Positions 8,510 through 16,942 are shown, counted from the first letter of the stretch. The stretch: DNA of 64,000 bases from Spirosoma aerolatum (GCF_002056795.1 NZ_CP020104.1:5775501-5839500), one strand, 5' to 3'. Notes: generated from the letters alone by a model not told the origin. Made by a program: numbers and translations.

Positions 8510-9985
8510 CTACTTCCAATCTGGATTCTGCTCCAGCTTCAGGTTAGCGTTTAATTCATCCTGCGGAATCGGGAAATATTTGTTCTTAGCCGTAACGGGC
8601 CGCGACGGGTAAACGCTATTCACAGCTTTCGGAATCACCGTCAGGTATTTGCCCGTACGGGTCAGGTCGTACCAGCGGTCACCTTCGGCAAAGAACTCCC
8701 AGGCACGCTCCTGAATGACCGCATCGACGAAGGCATCTTTACTCAGCCCCGTCTGCAAATCCGGCAACCCGGCCCGCTTCCGAACAGTGTTGATGTATCC
8801 GTATGCGGTTGGCGTTGCGCCGTTCAACCGCGCTTCAGCTTCGGCAGCGATCAGGTACATATCGGCCAGACGTAAAATAGGGATATTGCAGATCATACCC
8901 GTAGTCGTGTTCGGGTCCTGATATTTCTTGATCAACACGCCGTCGGTTGTGATGGGTGTAATATTCTTTTGGGGTACAATCTTCCCGCTTCGATCCACGT
9001 AGTTCGTATCGAGCAATTGGCGTCGCTTATCGGCCGGGTTAAAGGAATTGAAAAACGACATATAGGCAAACATCGATCCGAAGGTGGTTCGGCCATACTC
9101 AGCGCCTGCGCTACCGGGAGGGCCACAAAGCCCTGTCAACTGGTGCGTACGACCGGGCGAGATCGGATCGACTTCATAAGCCCACATGTTTTCAATCCGG
9201 GCGGCATCTTCCTGATCGTATTTGTACACATTACGCACATCGGGCATCAATGCATACTTACCCGATGCAATGACTGCCTGGGCTTTTTCGAGCGCTTTCG
9301 CCCAATCTTCGTTGTACAGAGCGGCTTTGGCGTAAAGCGCATTCACCACCTCTTTCGATGGACGACCTTTATCGACCGCAGGATACGAGGGCAATCCGGC
9401 TGCAAAGGCCTGATCCAGATCGCTGTATATCTGTTTGTACACCTCAGCTTTCGGGCTTTTCCCTACTATGGCAGCCGCTTCTGAAGAGCTGGGCGTTGTT
9501 TTGATCACAACATCACCAAAATTCTTGGTCAATGCCCACAGGTAAAATGCCCGCAGGTAATACGCTTCGCCAATGATCTGTTTCTTGCGGGTTTCGTCCA
9601 TCACGGCATCGGGCACTTTGGCAATAATCCAGTTGGCTTTTTCAATACCATCGTAGCTCGACGCCCAGATTTGCTGGGGAGATTCATTGGTCCGGGAATT
9701 GCTCTTCTGTACGGTATAATTGACGTCATACGAGAAGAGTGTCAGCGTATTACGGCCTACCACACCGCGCGGATAGGTCTGATCATCACTGAAATCAGGC
9801 ACCAGCGTCATTGCCGGACCACTATACATATCAGCAATCGGATCATAGGCGGCAATCAGCCCTTTTTCGGCATCAGCCGCCGTTTTGTAAAACGCTTCGG
9901 TATAGATGGACGAGTAAATGGTTTCGTCCAGTTTGCAGCCTGCTACGCAAATGGCCGCGAGTATAGGGATAAGGATTTTTTTCAT
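8510..9985 (-). CDS. SusD/RagB-family outer-membrane nutrient-binding lipoprotein
   Basis: A 491-residue lipoprotein with lipobox CVAGC, Cys17 being the lipidated residue. SusD-type proteins sit on the outer face of the outer membrane as a lid on the partner SusC channel and bind the glycan or other nutrient. Helical TPR-like family features are seen, including the N-terminal DAEKGLIAAYDPIADMY segment and the C-terminal RxxELxxEGDRWYDLxR-like region (ERAWEFFAEGDRWYDLTRTG) plus FPIPQDELNANLKLEQNP. It follows susC after a 105-base gap that holds an inverted repeat. The neighbours suggest a carbohydrate or uronate-like ligand; the exact ligand is not readable. Confidence 0.95.
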   Translation of the reverse strand: MKKILIPILAAICVAGCKLDETIYSSIYTEAFYKTAADAEKGLIAAYDPIADMYSGPAMTLVPDFSDDQTYPRGVVGRNTLTLFSYDVNYTVQKSNSRTNESPQQIWASSYDGIEKANWIIAKVPDAVMDETRKKQIIGEAYYLRAFYLWALTKNFGDVVIKTTPSSSEAAAIVGKSPKAEVYKQIYSDLDQAFAAGLPSYPAVDKGRPSKEVVNALYAKAALYNEDWAKALEKAQAVIASGKYALMPDVRNVYKYDQEDAARIENMWAYEVDPISPGRTHQLTGLCGPPGSAGAEYGRTTFGSMFAYMSFFNSFNPADKRRQLLDTNYVDRSGKIVPQKNITPITTDGVLIKKYQDPNTTTGMICNIPILRLADMYLIAAEAEARLNGATPTAYGYINTVRKRAGLPDLQTGLSKDAFVDAVIQERAWEFFAEGDRWYDLTRTGKYLTVIPKAVNSVYPSRPVTAKNKYFPIPQDELNANLKLEQNPDWK

Positions 9986-9992
9986 GGTTTAT

Positions 9993-10092
9993 AAAGAGTG
10001 AAAGAGTGAAAGAGCGAAAGAGTGATTAACTGCTTCATTTGAAGAATGACTGACGATTTTCGCTCATTCACTCATTCGCTCTTTCACTCTTT
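9993..10092. repeat. GAAAGAG/CTTTCNC inverted repeat between susC and susD
   Basis: The left arm (9993-10025) is built from GAGTGAAA and GAGCGAAA units; the right arm (10061-10092) is its near-complement and ends in the first bases of the susC stop codon. The pair could fold into a long hairpin in the susC-susD mRNA. It is the same family as the repeats at 17634-17722 and 8328-8381. Confidence 0.75.
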
Positions 10093-13000
10093 AGAATGTG
10101 ACCTGCAAACCGCCCAGGAATGATTTCGCCTGTGGATACACGAGATTGTCGATACCAATGGCTGTGTTCGATCCTGCATAGGTATTTACCTCAGGATCGA
10201 AACCGCTATACTTCGTGATCGTGAATAGGTTATTGGCGCTTACATATACCCGAATCTGCTGAATCCCTTTGATTTTGGGAAGGCTGTAGCCCAGTGTAAC
10301 ATTCTTACAGCGCAGATACGAGCCATCTTCCACCACATAATTGCTGACCGGCATACGGCCACCCTGTGCCGGAGCCGGAAATTCATTACTCGGATTCGTT
10401 GGCGTCCACCGGTTAACAACCCCTTTCAGCATATTGCGTTGCCCCAACGGCAGGGTAAACGAAAGACGGCTGGCGTTGTAAATATCGTTGCCCTGGGAAC
10501 CCGACAAAAACGCGCTGAAGTCAAAGTGTTTATAGGACAGGTTCGTTGAGAAGCCGTAAATAAAGTTTGGGTTTGGATTGCCGGTTATAATCTGATCGGC
10601 AGCCGAAATGGTGCCATCGCCGTTGATGTCTTTTACTTTCTGACTACCTAACGTACCCCCATAACCGGGCAAAATAGCTTCTCCCGTTTGGTTGACCCCA
10701 TCAAACACATAGGTTTTAAACAGACCAAGTGGGCTACCCACCTGCAGAACCGAATAGGAGGTAACGAATCGCTCCTGGGTTGTACCACCATCCAGATCCA
10801 GCAGTTTGTTGCGGTTGAACGTCATATTTCCCGAAACGCTCCACTTCAGCGGACCATCCAGAATTCGGGCATTGACGGCCAGTTCAAGTCCTTTGTTTTC
10901 GAGAGAAGCAAAGTTGCCCACAATGGTGCTATAGCCGGAGCTGAGTGGCAATGTTTTTACATAGAGCAAGTCTTTAGTCGTTTTCTGGTACACGTCCATG
11001 ATGAGGCTAATCCGGTTATTCAGGAAGCCTACATCAAGACCAATATCTGCCTGGGCCGAACGCTCCCAACGCAAATCAGGGTTCGCAATACCCGACGGGT
11101 TGATACCAGTGGCATACGCGTGGTTGATGTTATAATCGCTACCCGATGCCGAAACCGTTGCCAGCGACTGGTAGGGATCGATACCCGCAGCATTTCCGGT
11201 AATACCGTAGCTGGCCCGCAGTTTTAAATCGGACAACCAGGTAACCGATTTCACAAATGGCTCTTCGATGATTCGCCAGCCAGCCGATGCCGCTGGGAAT
11301 AGCCCATATTTATGATTAGCACCAAACCGGCTCGATCCATCCACACGGGCGGTCAGGTCCAGGAAATATTTGTCTTTATAGCCATAATTGATCCGCCCCA
11401 GGTATGAATCCAGTCGTTGGGTTGTGCGATTGCTGGTTACGGTACGGTTCAGCGCCAGTTGCACGGCTTCGTTCTGGGTGGCATCGTTCGGAAAGCCAGT
11501 CGCATTGATCTGGTTCATGTTATAGTTTTCAACCTGCGTGGCAAAAACGGCCGTAGCCTTGAACGAATGAATTTGTGCGAAGGTGTGATTATACGTCAGG
11601 ATACTTTCGTGCAAAAGCGCCAGGTTGTTGGTATTCGTTTTGGAGCCAGATCCCGAATTGTCCGTCAAGTCGGATTTGTTGACAATCGAACGGGGCGAAT
11701 ACGTATCCCGAAGGCTATTCTGCATATCGATGTTGAACGAAGCCCGGTAGGTAAGCCCTTTCAGGATATTCGCTTCTCCATACAAATTAGCGAGCGTCCG
11801 CCGAATAGCCGTCTGATTCAGGATAGCCGTGTAATTCAGCGGGTTGATTACCTCCCGATACTGGCCATTTGCCTGCTCACCAAATGGAAAGATAGAGCCA
11901 TCGGCCCGATAGGGTTGTAGCGTAGGTGGTGCCCCAACGGCAGCCCCCAATACGCTACCGGTTACCACACCTGCATCGCCAATAGACTGGTTACCAGTCG
12001 TAACGCCCGAATTGACGACATAACTTCCTAAAACACTGGTTCCAATCTTCACCCGGTCACTGATCCGATGATCGACGTTCAGACGATAAGAATATCGTTT
12101 GAAATTGGAATTGATAATAATCCCGTCCTGATTGAAGTAGTTTGCCGAAAGCGCCAGTTGTGTTTTTTCCGAACCACCATTAATTGACAACTGGTGGCTT
12201 TGAATGGGCGCTTCCCGGAATATGATTTTCTGCCAGTCCGTTCCTTCACCCAGCGAAGCTGGATTTGGGTAGTAGTTATTTTTAAAGGTCTCGTTTTCTA
12301 CCTGGGCGAACTCAGCGGCATTCAGCAGATCCAATGTCTTATTTACCTTCTGTACCCCATAATAGCTATCGAGGGTGACACGGGTAGCGCCTGTTTTACC
12401 CCGCTTGGTCGTAATCAACACTACCCCATTAGCAGCTCTTGACCCATAAATAGCAGATGCAGAAGCATCTTTCAGGATCTCAACCGACTCAATATCATTC
12501 GGATTGATGGTAGAAAGGGGGCTTACGTTGTTAATCTCACCACTATTGTTAGTGCCGTTGGAAATCTGAATCCCATCCACTACATACAGAGGTTCTGAAT
12601 TCCCATTGATGGAGTTTGTTCCCCGAATACGCACGCTGATATTTCCACCCGGAGCACCCGTATTCTGGCTAACCTGTACCCCGGCGACGCGTGCCTGTAA
12701 GCCCTGGGCCACGTTGGCAACGGGAGTTTGTACTAGTTCAGCCGACTTTACCGAGGCAATAGCCCCTGTTGTTTCGATCTTCCGCTGAGTACCGTAGCCC
12801 ACCACAACCACTTCATTCAGCGACCGGTCGTCCGACTGCAAGGCGATATTGATTGTGCTGCGATTCGCAATGGCTGCCTCTTGGGTGACGAAGCCAATGT
12901 ACGAGAAAGTTAGCGTGGCCGTGCCCGACGGTACCGATATGGAATACTGTCCATCAGCGTTTGTTGTTGTTCCCTGCTGGGTTCCCTTAACCAGGACGTT

Positions 13001-13138
13001 GACGCCGGGGAGCCCCCCATTGTTTGATGCATCGGTCACGCGCCCGCTTACAGTGCGGGACGATTGAGCATACCCTGCCAGCGAGGTTATCAGACAAAAT
13101 AGCCCAATCGTAGTTCGTAGTAGTAGAATAGATTTCAT
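10091..13138 (-). CDS. SusC/RagA-family TonB-linked outer-membrane transporter
   Basis: A 1015-residue outer-membrane channel driven by TonB. Order of parts: signal peptide (1-24, ending AGYAQ), carboxypeptidase-regulatory-like domain (about 27-105, RTVSGRVTDASN), SusC signature SLNEVVVVGYGTQ (107-119), plug, then a beta-barrel ending in Phe. I chose the Met at 13138, which starts the signal peptide; a frame extension to 13195 adds 19 residues that spoil it. It is the first gene of the operon. A half operator lies 27 bases before the start codon, and two full operators lie 216-251 bases upstream near the divergent lacI-type gene, so carbon-source control is expected. Confidence 0.95.
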   Translation of the reverse strand: MKSILLLRTTIGLFCLITSLAGYAQSSRTVSGRVTDASNNGGLPGVNVLVKGTQQGTTTNADGQYSISVPSGTATLTFSYIGFVTQEAAIANRSTINIALQSDDRSLNEVVVVGYGTQRKIETTGAIASVKSAELVQTPVANVAQGLQARVAGVQVSQNTGAPGGNISVRIRGTNSINGNSEPLYVVDGIQISNGTNNSGEINNVSPLSTINPNDIESVEILKDASASAIYGSRAANGVVLITTKRGKTGATRVTLDSYYGVQKVNKTLDLLNAAEFAQVENETFKNNYYPNPASLGEGTDWQKIIFREAPIQSHQLSINGGSEKTQLALSANYFNQDGIIINSNFKRYSYRLNVDHRISDRVKIGTSVLGSYVVNSGVTTGNQSIGDAGVVTGSVLGAAVGAPPTLQPYRADGSIFPFGEQANGQYREVINPLNYTAILNQTAIRRTLANLYGEANILKGLTYRASFNIDMQNSLRDTYSPRSIVNKSDLTDNSGSGSKTNTNNLALLHESILTYNHTFAQIHSFKATAVFATQVENYNMNQINATGFPNDATQNEAVQLALNRTVTSNRTTQRLDSYLGRINYGYKDKYFLDLTARVDGSSRFGANHKYGLFPAASAGWRIIEEPFVKSVTWLSDLKLRASYGITGNAAGIDPYQSLATVSASGSDYNINHAYATGINPSGIANPDLRWERSAQADIGLDVGFLNNRISLIMDVYQKTTKDLLYVKTLPLSSGYSTIVGNFASLENKGLELAVNARILDGPLKWSVSGNMTFNRNKLLDLDGGTTQERFVTSYSVLQVGSPLGLFKTYVFDGVNQTGEAILPGYGGTLGSQKVKDINGDGTISAADQIITGNPNPNFIYGFSTNLSYKHFDFSAFLSGSQGNDIYNASRLSFTLPLGQRNMLKGVVNRWTPTNPSNEFPAPAQGGRMPVSNYVVEDGSYLRCKNVTLGYSLPKIKGIQQIRVYVSANNLFTITKYSGFDPEVNTYAGSNTAIGIDNLVYPQAKSFLGGLQVTF

Positions 13139-13166
13139 TGGGTAAGCAGTTTCCTGCCTGTTCGGT

Positions 13167-13173
13167 TTGGGAA
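13167..13173. promoter_or_regulatory. Half operator TTGGGAA near susC start
   Basis: TTGGGAA followed by TATTAAAAT matches the left half and spacing of the two full operators at 13354-13389, but its right half is degenerate. It lies about 27 bases upstream of the susC start codon, where a bound repressor could block transcription or be a looping partner. Confidence 0.35.
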
Positions 13174-13353
13174 TATTAAAATCAAAAAAATACAAAATCT
13201 AGCAAATTATCGACTTCACTGGCTAGCGCATAACTTGGCATGTATTAAGCTGAGAAAACGGCTGAAAAAGGCTTAAAAACAAGCATTTTCTTATCCAGTG
13301 ATTGATATTACCGCCAAACAATGATTCTACAAAGATTTTTTTGACTTTTTTTA

Positions 13354-13369
13354 TTGGGAACATTCCCAA
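13354..13369. promoter_or_regulatory. LacI-type operator 1 (TTGGGAACATTCCCAA)
   Basis: A perfect 7-base inverted repeat around a two-base centre (CA), 16 bases in all, in the gap between susC and the divergent LacI-family gene. It is the mirror partner of the next operator, centres 20 bases apart, so two dimers would bind the same face of the helix. LacI-family regulators use such palindromes. Confidence 0.75.
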
Positions 13370-13373
13370 TTTT

Positions 13374-13389
13374 TTGGGAATGTTCCCAA
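13374..13389. promoter_or_regulatory. LacI-type operator 2 (TTGGGAATGTTCCCAA)
   Basis: Second copy of the palindrome with centre TG, 20 bases from the first. Together 13353-13390 form a near-perfect larger palindrome interrupted only by a T run. It lies about 107 bases before the lacI-type start codon, suiting both autoregulation and control of the susC operon. Confidence 0.75.
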
Positions 13390-13495
13390 TAATTGTAGTA
13401 GAACTGGGTTGTTACTTACTTATACCAATAGAAGCCACTGGTACAAATATTAGATAAATCATATTTTATCAATTCACTTACTACTAACCTGCCGA

Positions 13496-14509
13496 ATGCA
13501 TCAGACAACCATCATTGACATTGCCCGCGAATTAGGTATTTCAAAATCAACCGTATCACGAGCCTTGACGGGGCATCCAAACGTTAATGCAAAGACACGC
13601 CAACGCGTGCTGGAAATGGCCTCTCAGGTAGATTATCAGCGGAATCAACTGGCTATTTCGCTCTTAACCAACCGAACCAGCACAATAGGCATCATGGTCC
13701 CCGAATTCATTAGCTTTTTCTTTCCCAAAGTCATTATTGGCGCTCAGGAAGAACTGGCCCGGTCGGGCTATAACGTGGTGATCTGCCATTCCAATGAGTC
13801 GTATGAAACGGAGGTGACGAATGCCAAAGCGCTGCTGGCTAGCCGAGTCGATGGGCTGATTGTGTCGCACACCAAAGAAACCCGCAACTTCGACCATTTC
13901 CGTGTATTTCAGCGGAAGGGCATCCCGGTCGTGTTTTTTAACCGCGTTTGTGAGGATATGGACGTATCGAAAGTGACGGTCGATGATTATAATGGCGCTT
14001 TTCAGGCAGTCGATCACCTGATCAAAACGGGTCGACGACGTATAGCGCATCTGGCGGGCCCGGACACGCTTACCAACAGTCGGAGTCGATTAAATGGCTA
14101 TCGTGATGCCCTGACCCAGAACGGAATCGCCATCGACCCGGAACTGATTATCTCGTACGATCTAAATCTGGACAAGGCCAATATCTACGTGAATCACCTG
14201 CTGAATTTACCCAATCCGCCCGATGCCTTGTTCACCATCAATGACCCGACCGCCCTTGAGGCCCTGAACGTTGCCAAACGCCGGGGTATTCGGGTTCCGC
14301 AGGATCTGGCTATTGTTGGCTTTAGTGACGACCCCATTTCGGCACTGATCGAACCCGGTCTGACGACCATTGCCCAACCAGTCGATGAACTGGGCAAACA
14401 GGCTGCTCAGCTCCTTATCAAACAATTACTGGCCGATGATGAACGCCCGGCATCGGAAACGATAGTCCTTCCTACCCGCCTGATTGTTCGCGGATCGACT
14501 GTTAACTAA
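13496..14509 (+). CDS. LacI-family transcriptional regulator
   Basis: A 337-residue regulator with an N-terminal LacI HTH (residues 4-25, IIDIARELGISKSTVSRALTG, followed by the hinge region through about 60) and a periplasmic-binding-protein-like sensor domain (about 61-337). LacI-family members bind palindromic operators as dimers and release or bind them on meeting a sugar-like ligand. It diverges from the susC operon; the two palindromes at 13354-13389 are its likely sites. Length and domain layout are normal for the family. The effector is not known but should be linked to the substrate of the operon. Confidence 0.93.
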   Translation: MHQTTIIDIARELGISKSTVSRALTGHPNVNAKTRQRVLEMASQVDYQRNQLAISLLTNRTSTIGIMVPEFISFFFPKVIIGAQEELARSGYNVVICHSNESYETEVTNAKALLASRVDGLIVSHTKETRNFDHFRVFQRKGIPVVFFNRVCEDMDVSKVTVDDYNGAFQAVDHLIKTGRRRIAHLAGPDTLTNSRSRLNGYRDALTQNGIAIDPELIISYDLNLDKANIYVNHLLNLPNPPDALFTINDPTALEALNVAKRRGIRVPQDLAIVGFSDDPISALIEPGLTTIAQPVDELGKQAAQLLIKQLLADDERPASETIVLPTRLIVRGSTVN

Positions 14510-14595
14510 GCAAAACACAGATCGTCTGTTACACAGATAAATAAACCTTTTAAAAAACATTTTAGTCCCTCAAAAAATTGGCATGGTATATGATA

Positions 14596-14637
14596 TGTTC
14601 AGATCAACTATCTCCTCTATATACCCATATCTGAACA
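14596..14637. promoter_or_regulatory. Inverted repeat TGTTCAGAT just before the WYL-like gene
   Basis: Arms TGTTCAGAT (14596-14604) and ATCTGAACA (14629-14637) are separated by 24 bases; the right arm ends three bases before the start codon at 14641. It could be an operator or an mRNA hairpin covering the start. No terminator-like T run follows. Confidence 0.4.
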
Positions 14638-14640
14638 ATC

Positions 14641-15027
14641 ATGAATACTACTCAACCAGATTCCGTCTGGAGCATTATCGACTCGGCCATTACGACTCAG
14701 CGAGTCATTCAGATTAAACAGAACAAAAGCTGGCGAACCCTGGAGCCGTATCAGTTCGGGTTTCCCAAAGAAGGTCGAAAGCAGCTAACCATTTATGGGT
14801 ACTGCCTGGACATCGTACCAGATGCACACACGCCAAGTCGATGGCAATTGGTCGAACTGGAGAATGTTGAAGAAATCGAGCTAACCAATTACTGGTTTCA
14901 GCCCCGCGCCGATTATACTGGCCAAACCGATCTGATGCAAACGATTTTCTGCCAGCTCACCGCGCAAAAGAAACGACGGAAGAAACGATTGAACAAACCT
15001 TCTATAATCCCCTATTCATCAAATTGA
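14641..15027 (+). CDS. Small WYL-domain-like protein
   Basis: A 128-residue protein. Residues 10-90 resemble a stand-alone WYL domain: an amphipathic helix with AITTQRVIQIKQNKSWRTLEPYQFGF, then beta strands KQLTIYGYC and WQLVELENVEEIELTNYWFQP. WYL domains usually bind ligands or nucleic acid and are joined to an HTH; none is present here. The C-terminus is basic (KKRRKKRLNK). There is no obvious partner gene. An inverted repeat sits right before the start. Function unknown; the WYL call is by pattern only. Confidence 0.6.
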   Translation: MNTTQPDSVWSIIDSAITTQRVIQIKQNKSWRTLEPYQFGFPKEGRKQLTIYGYCLDIVPDAHTPSRWQLVELENVEEIELTNYWFQPRADYTGQTDLMQTIFCQLTAQKKRRKKRLNKPSIIPYSSN

Positions 15028-15068
15028 TCGAGTGATCAACCGGCACTACAGGCTCGTATAAACTCGCA

Positions 15069-15296
15069 TTACATGGGTGTATTTTTCAATGCCCGCTGAT
15101 CAGCCAGAACCGGCTTCGTCGGACTATTGGTAAGCTGCATTTTTGAAACGCCGGTATTGGCTGTAAACGCCCCATACGGTGAAGTCTCCTGGGCAGGAAC
15201 CCGTTCTGAACATTTGTACTGCTGCTGACGATCAACCAGGCGGTTACCGGCCACAAATAAAGCACCCATTACGACATAAGGGAACAAGGACTTCAT
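15069..15296 (-). CDS. Small hypothetical protein with N-terminal hydrophobic segment
   Basis: A 75-residue frame starting MKSLFPYVVMGALFVAGNRLVD, a short membrane anchor or weak signal, followed by a polar tail with one Cys and many Ser, Thr and Pro residues. I do not recognise a family. Support for its being real is an exact TAnnTTTG element (15337-15344) about 40 bases before the start codon. No neighbour on the same strand appears linked to it. Confidence 0.5.
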   Translation of the reverse strand: MKSLFPYVVMGALFVAGNRLVDRQQQYKCSERVPAQETSPYGAFTANTGVSKMQLTNSPTKPVLADQRALKNTPM

Positions 15297-15336
15297 GATC
15301 TTTACTTGAGTAGTAGTTAAAACGAGGTTAGCGAAA

Positions 15337-15344
15337 CAAAACTA
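15337..15344 (-). promoter_or_regulatory. Bacteroidota -7 element TAGTTTTG
   Basis: On the minus strand TAGTTTTG matches TAnnTTTG exactly. A CTTTA word about 18 bases upstream may be the weak -33 element. The predicted start of transcription is about 35 bases before the start codon at 15296. Confidence 0.5.
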
Positions 15345-15471
15345 CGACAAGCTCTGCTGACCTAAAGCGCAAGTACATATCAGGCGATTTTTACCGGACA
15401 ATTGGTAGGTTTGGGTTTATGGATGGTTTTACAGAAGTGTTAGCCTTGCGTTAATTATTGAGCACCTAAAG

Positions 15472-15508
15472 AAAAAGGCACTCCGGTCGTATATTACCAA
15501 AGTGCCTT
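15472..15508 (-). terminator. Terminator after the HigA-like gene
   Basis: On the minus strand AAGGCACT (15508-15501) pairs with AGTGCCTT (15482-15475) over an 18-base loop, and the stem runs into TTTTT. It begins seven bases after the stop codon at 15515, so the short reading frame is the natural end of this transcript. Confidence 0.7.
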
Positions 15509-15514
15509 ATAAAA

Positions 15515-15757
15515 TCAAATCATGTAATCAGTCTCGCTTTTATCTTTACCTAGTTGTTCCAGTCGAAATAGAATAGCCTTTACAGGAGTTGGTGCGGATA
15601 CAGGGTAGTGTTTATTTTCATAATCTTCCACAAATAGGGCAAGGACATCCAATTCGTCCGATTCAGGCGAATCCTCCACCAGATCCATCTGCATTAGCTC
15701 ATATACCCGCTCTAAAGCGGCTTCATATTCTGCTTCGTTTTTAATCACTTTTAACAT
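15515..15757 (-). CDS. HigA-like antitoxin N-terminal part lacking the HTH
   Basis: An 80-residue protein that follows the N-terminal part of HigA antitoxins (COG5499): an EAEYEAALERVYELM helix, then SDELDVLALFVEDYENKHYP and a PTPVKAILFRLEQLG segment. In full-length members the XRE-type helix-turn-helix begins right after this last helix. Here the frame ends nine residues later (KDKSETDYMI), followed at once by a terminator. No HigB toxin gene lies upstream in 15758-15970 or downstream. It may be a decayed remnant or a short form that binds a partner without binding DNA. Confidence 0.7.
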   Translation of the reverse strand: MLKVIKNEAEYEAALERVYELMQMDLVEDSPESDELDVLALFVEDYENKHYPVSAPTPVKAILFRLEQLGKDKSETDYMI

Positions 15758-15837
15758 AACGCACTGTCTTCAGCCTCTGCCCAACGAGCCAATCGACTCA
15801 TCACACGCAAAGCGCTGGCCTATGAATAACCGTTCCC

Positions 15838-15866
15838 GCTCGTTCGCGATACAATCGCGGATGAGC
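15838..15866. repeat. GCTCG...GAGC palindromic repeat (family A, copy 1)
   Basis: A 29-base near-palindrome starting GCTCGTTCGCGAT and ending ATCGCGGATGAGC around an ACA centre. The reverse complement of 22946-22974 matches it at 26 of 29 positions, and the three differences are all transitions that largely keep pairing (G-T allowed). This marks a dispersed REP-like family. Confidence 0.7.
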
Positions 15867-15897
15867 GGTGAAACATGATATAGATTTAGGATTGATT

Positions 15898-15929
15898 ATT
15901 TCATGGGAGCACGGTTTCCGTTAACTTTG
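15898..15929 (+). promoter_or_regulatory. Promoter for the cyanophycinase-like gene
   Basis: TAACTTTG (15922-15929) matches TAnnTTTG, with a TTTTC word about 20 bases upstream. Transcription would start near 15936, which rules out the ATG at 15935 and supports the start codon at 15971. Confidence 0.55.
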
Positions 15930-15970
15930 GTAATGTGTCGAATACACAATTAACCAAATTACAATCTGAC

Positions 15971-16864
15971 ATGAAAAAGCACTTCGTCTACCTCTTTTTT
16001 TTCCTGCTGATAAGCCACCTAAGTCGGGCGCAGACGTCCTCCACGTCGCCAACTATTGGCCCTGAGCAGGGTTCACTGATGATCGTTGGTGGGGGCGCTA
16101 TGGGTCCTGAACTCTGGAACAAATTTGTTGAACTGGCGGGTGGCCCCGACAAAGCCGATATTATCATTATCCCGACAGCCGGGGAAGATTCAGCCGCCAG
16201 CAGCGCCCCCCGCGAGAAAGAGAAACTGACGAGCCTGGGCGTAAAAACCATTACCATCCTGCATACCCGCGATCCGAAAGTAGCGAATCAGGAATCGTTT
16301 GTGGCCCCGATTCGAAAAGCCACCGGCATCTGGTTCGTAGGCGGTCGGCACTGGCGGCTGGCCGATTCGTACCTGAACACCCTGGCTCATAAAGAATTCA
16401 ACGCACTGCTCAGTCGGGGCGGTATTATTGGTGGCACGTCGGCTGGAGCCACTATTCAGGGATCATTTATGGTTCGGGGCGATACCAAAGGCAATTCGAT
16501 CATGGTTGGCGATCATACCCAGGGGCTGGACTTTATTCATAACGTTACCATCGACCAGCATGTCATGCGCCGGAATCGTCAGTTCGACCTGATTGATGTC
16601 ATCAAAGCCCGGCCTGAACTACTGGGCATCGGTATCGACGAGGGGACGGCTATTCTCGTCCAGAAAAATACGTTTGAAGTCATGGGAGCTTCGTATGTAG
16701 GTATTTACGAAGCGGGTCAGATTACCAGCAGTGCCAAATATCCATCGGGCATGAACAGTACCGGCGGCCCCTTTTACTACCTGAGCAAAGGCCAGAAGTT
16801 TGATCTCAAAACGCGCAAAGTTATTCCTACGCAACCCAACCGTACCAACGAACCCGCGAAATAA
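15971..16864 (+). CDS. Secreted cyanophycinase-like peptidase (S51 family)
   Basis: A 297-residue protein with a signal peptide (MKKHFVYLFFFLLISHLSRAQ). The S51 nucleophile elbow is clear: GGTSAGA with Ser147. Other family stretches are MIVGGGAMGPELW (37-49), IIPTAGED and DQHVMRRNRQFDLI. The usual GGxQ loop reads GGRHWRL (124-130), so the Gln is replaced by His. Cyanophycinases release beta-Asp-Arg dipeptides from cyanophycin; secreted relatives in non-producers may use other isoaspartyl peptides. No cyanophycin synthetase is visible nearby. The Met at 15971 is chosen because it starts the signal peptide and lies downstream of the promoter. Confidence 0.85.
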   Translation: MKKHFVYLFFFLLISHLSRAQTSSTSPTIGPEQGSLMIVGGGAMGPELWNKFVELAGGPDKADIIIIPTAGEDSAASSAPREKEKLTSLGVKTITILHTRDPKVANQESFVAPIRKATGIWFVGGRHWRLADSYLNTLAHKEFNALLSRGGIIGGTSAGATIQGSFMVRGDTKGNSIMVGDHTQGLDFIHNVTIDQHVMRRNRQFDLIDVIKARPELLGIGIDEGTAILVQKNTFEVMGASYVGIYEAGQITSSAKYPSGMNSTGGPFYYLSKGQKFDLKTRKVIPTQPNRTNEPAK

Positions 16865-16870
16865 AAAATA

Positions 16871-16927
16871 AGAAATGGTCAAGACTAGTTAAGTGAGATC
16901 AACACCTGACTACTCCTGACCATTTCT
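16871..16927. terminator. Convergent hairpin between the peptidase gene and purQ
   Basis: AGAAATGGTCA (16871-16881) pairs exactly with TGACCATTTCT (16917-16927) in the 78-base gap between two converging genes. No long T run follows on either strand, so termination efficiency is uncertain. Confidence 0.45.
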
Positions 16928-16942
16928 GGCAACACCAGATTA

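Noticed and set aside
13353..13390. Hairpin terminator between susC and the LacI gene
   Set aside because: The genes diverge here, so no transcript ends in this gap; the twin palindromes fit operators better.
15758..15970. A HigB toxin gene next to the HigA-like gene
   Set aside because: No open frame with toxin features exists in this gap; it holds only a palindromic repeat and the promoter of the next gene.
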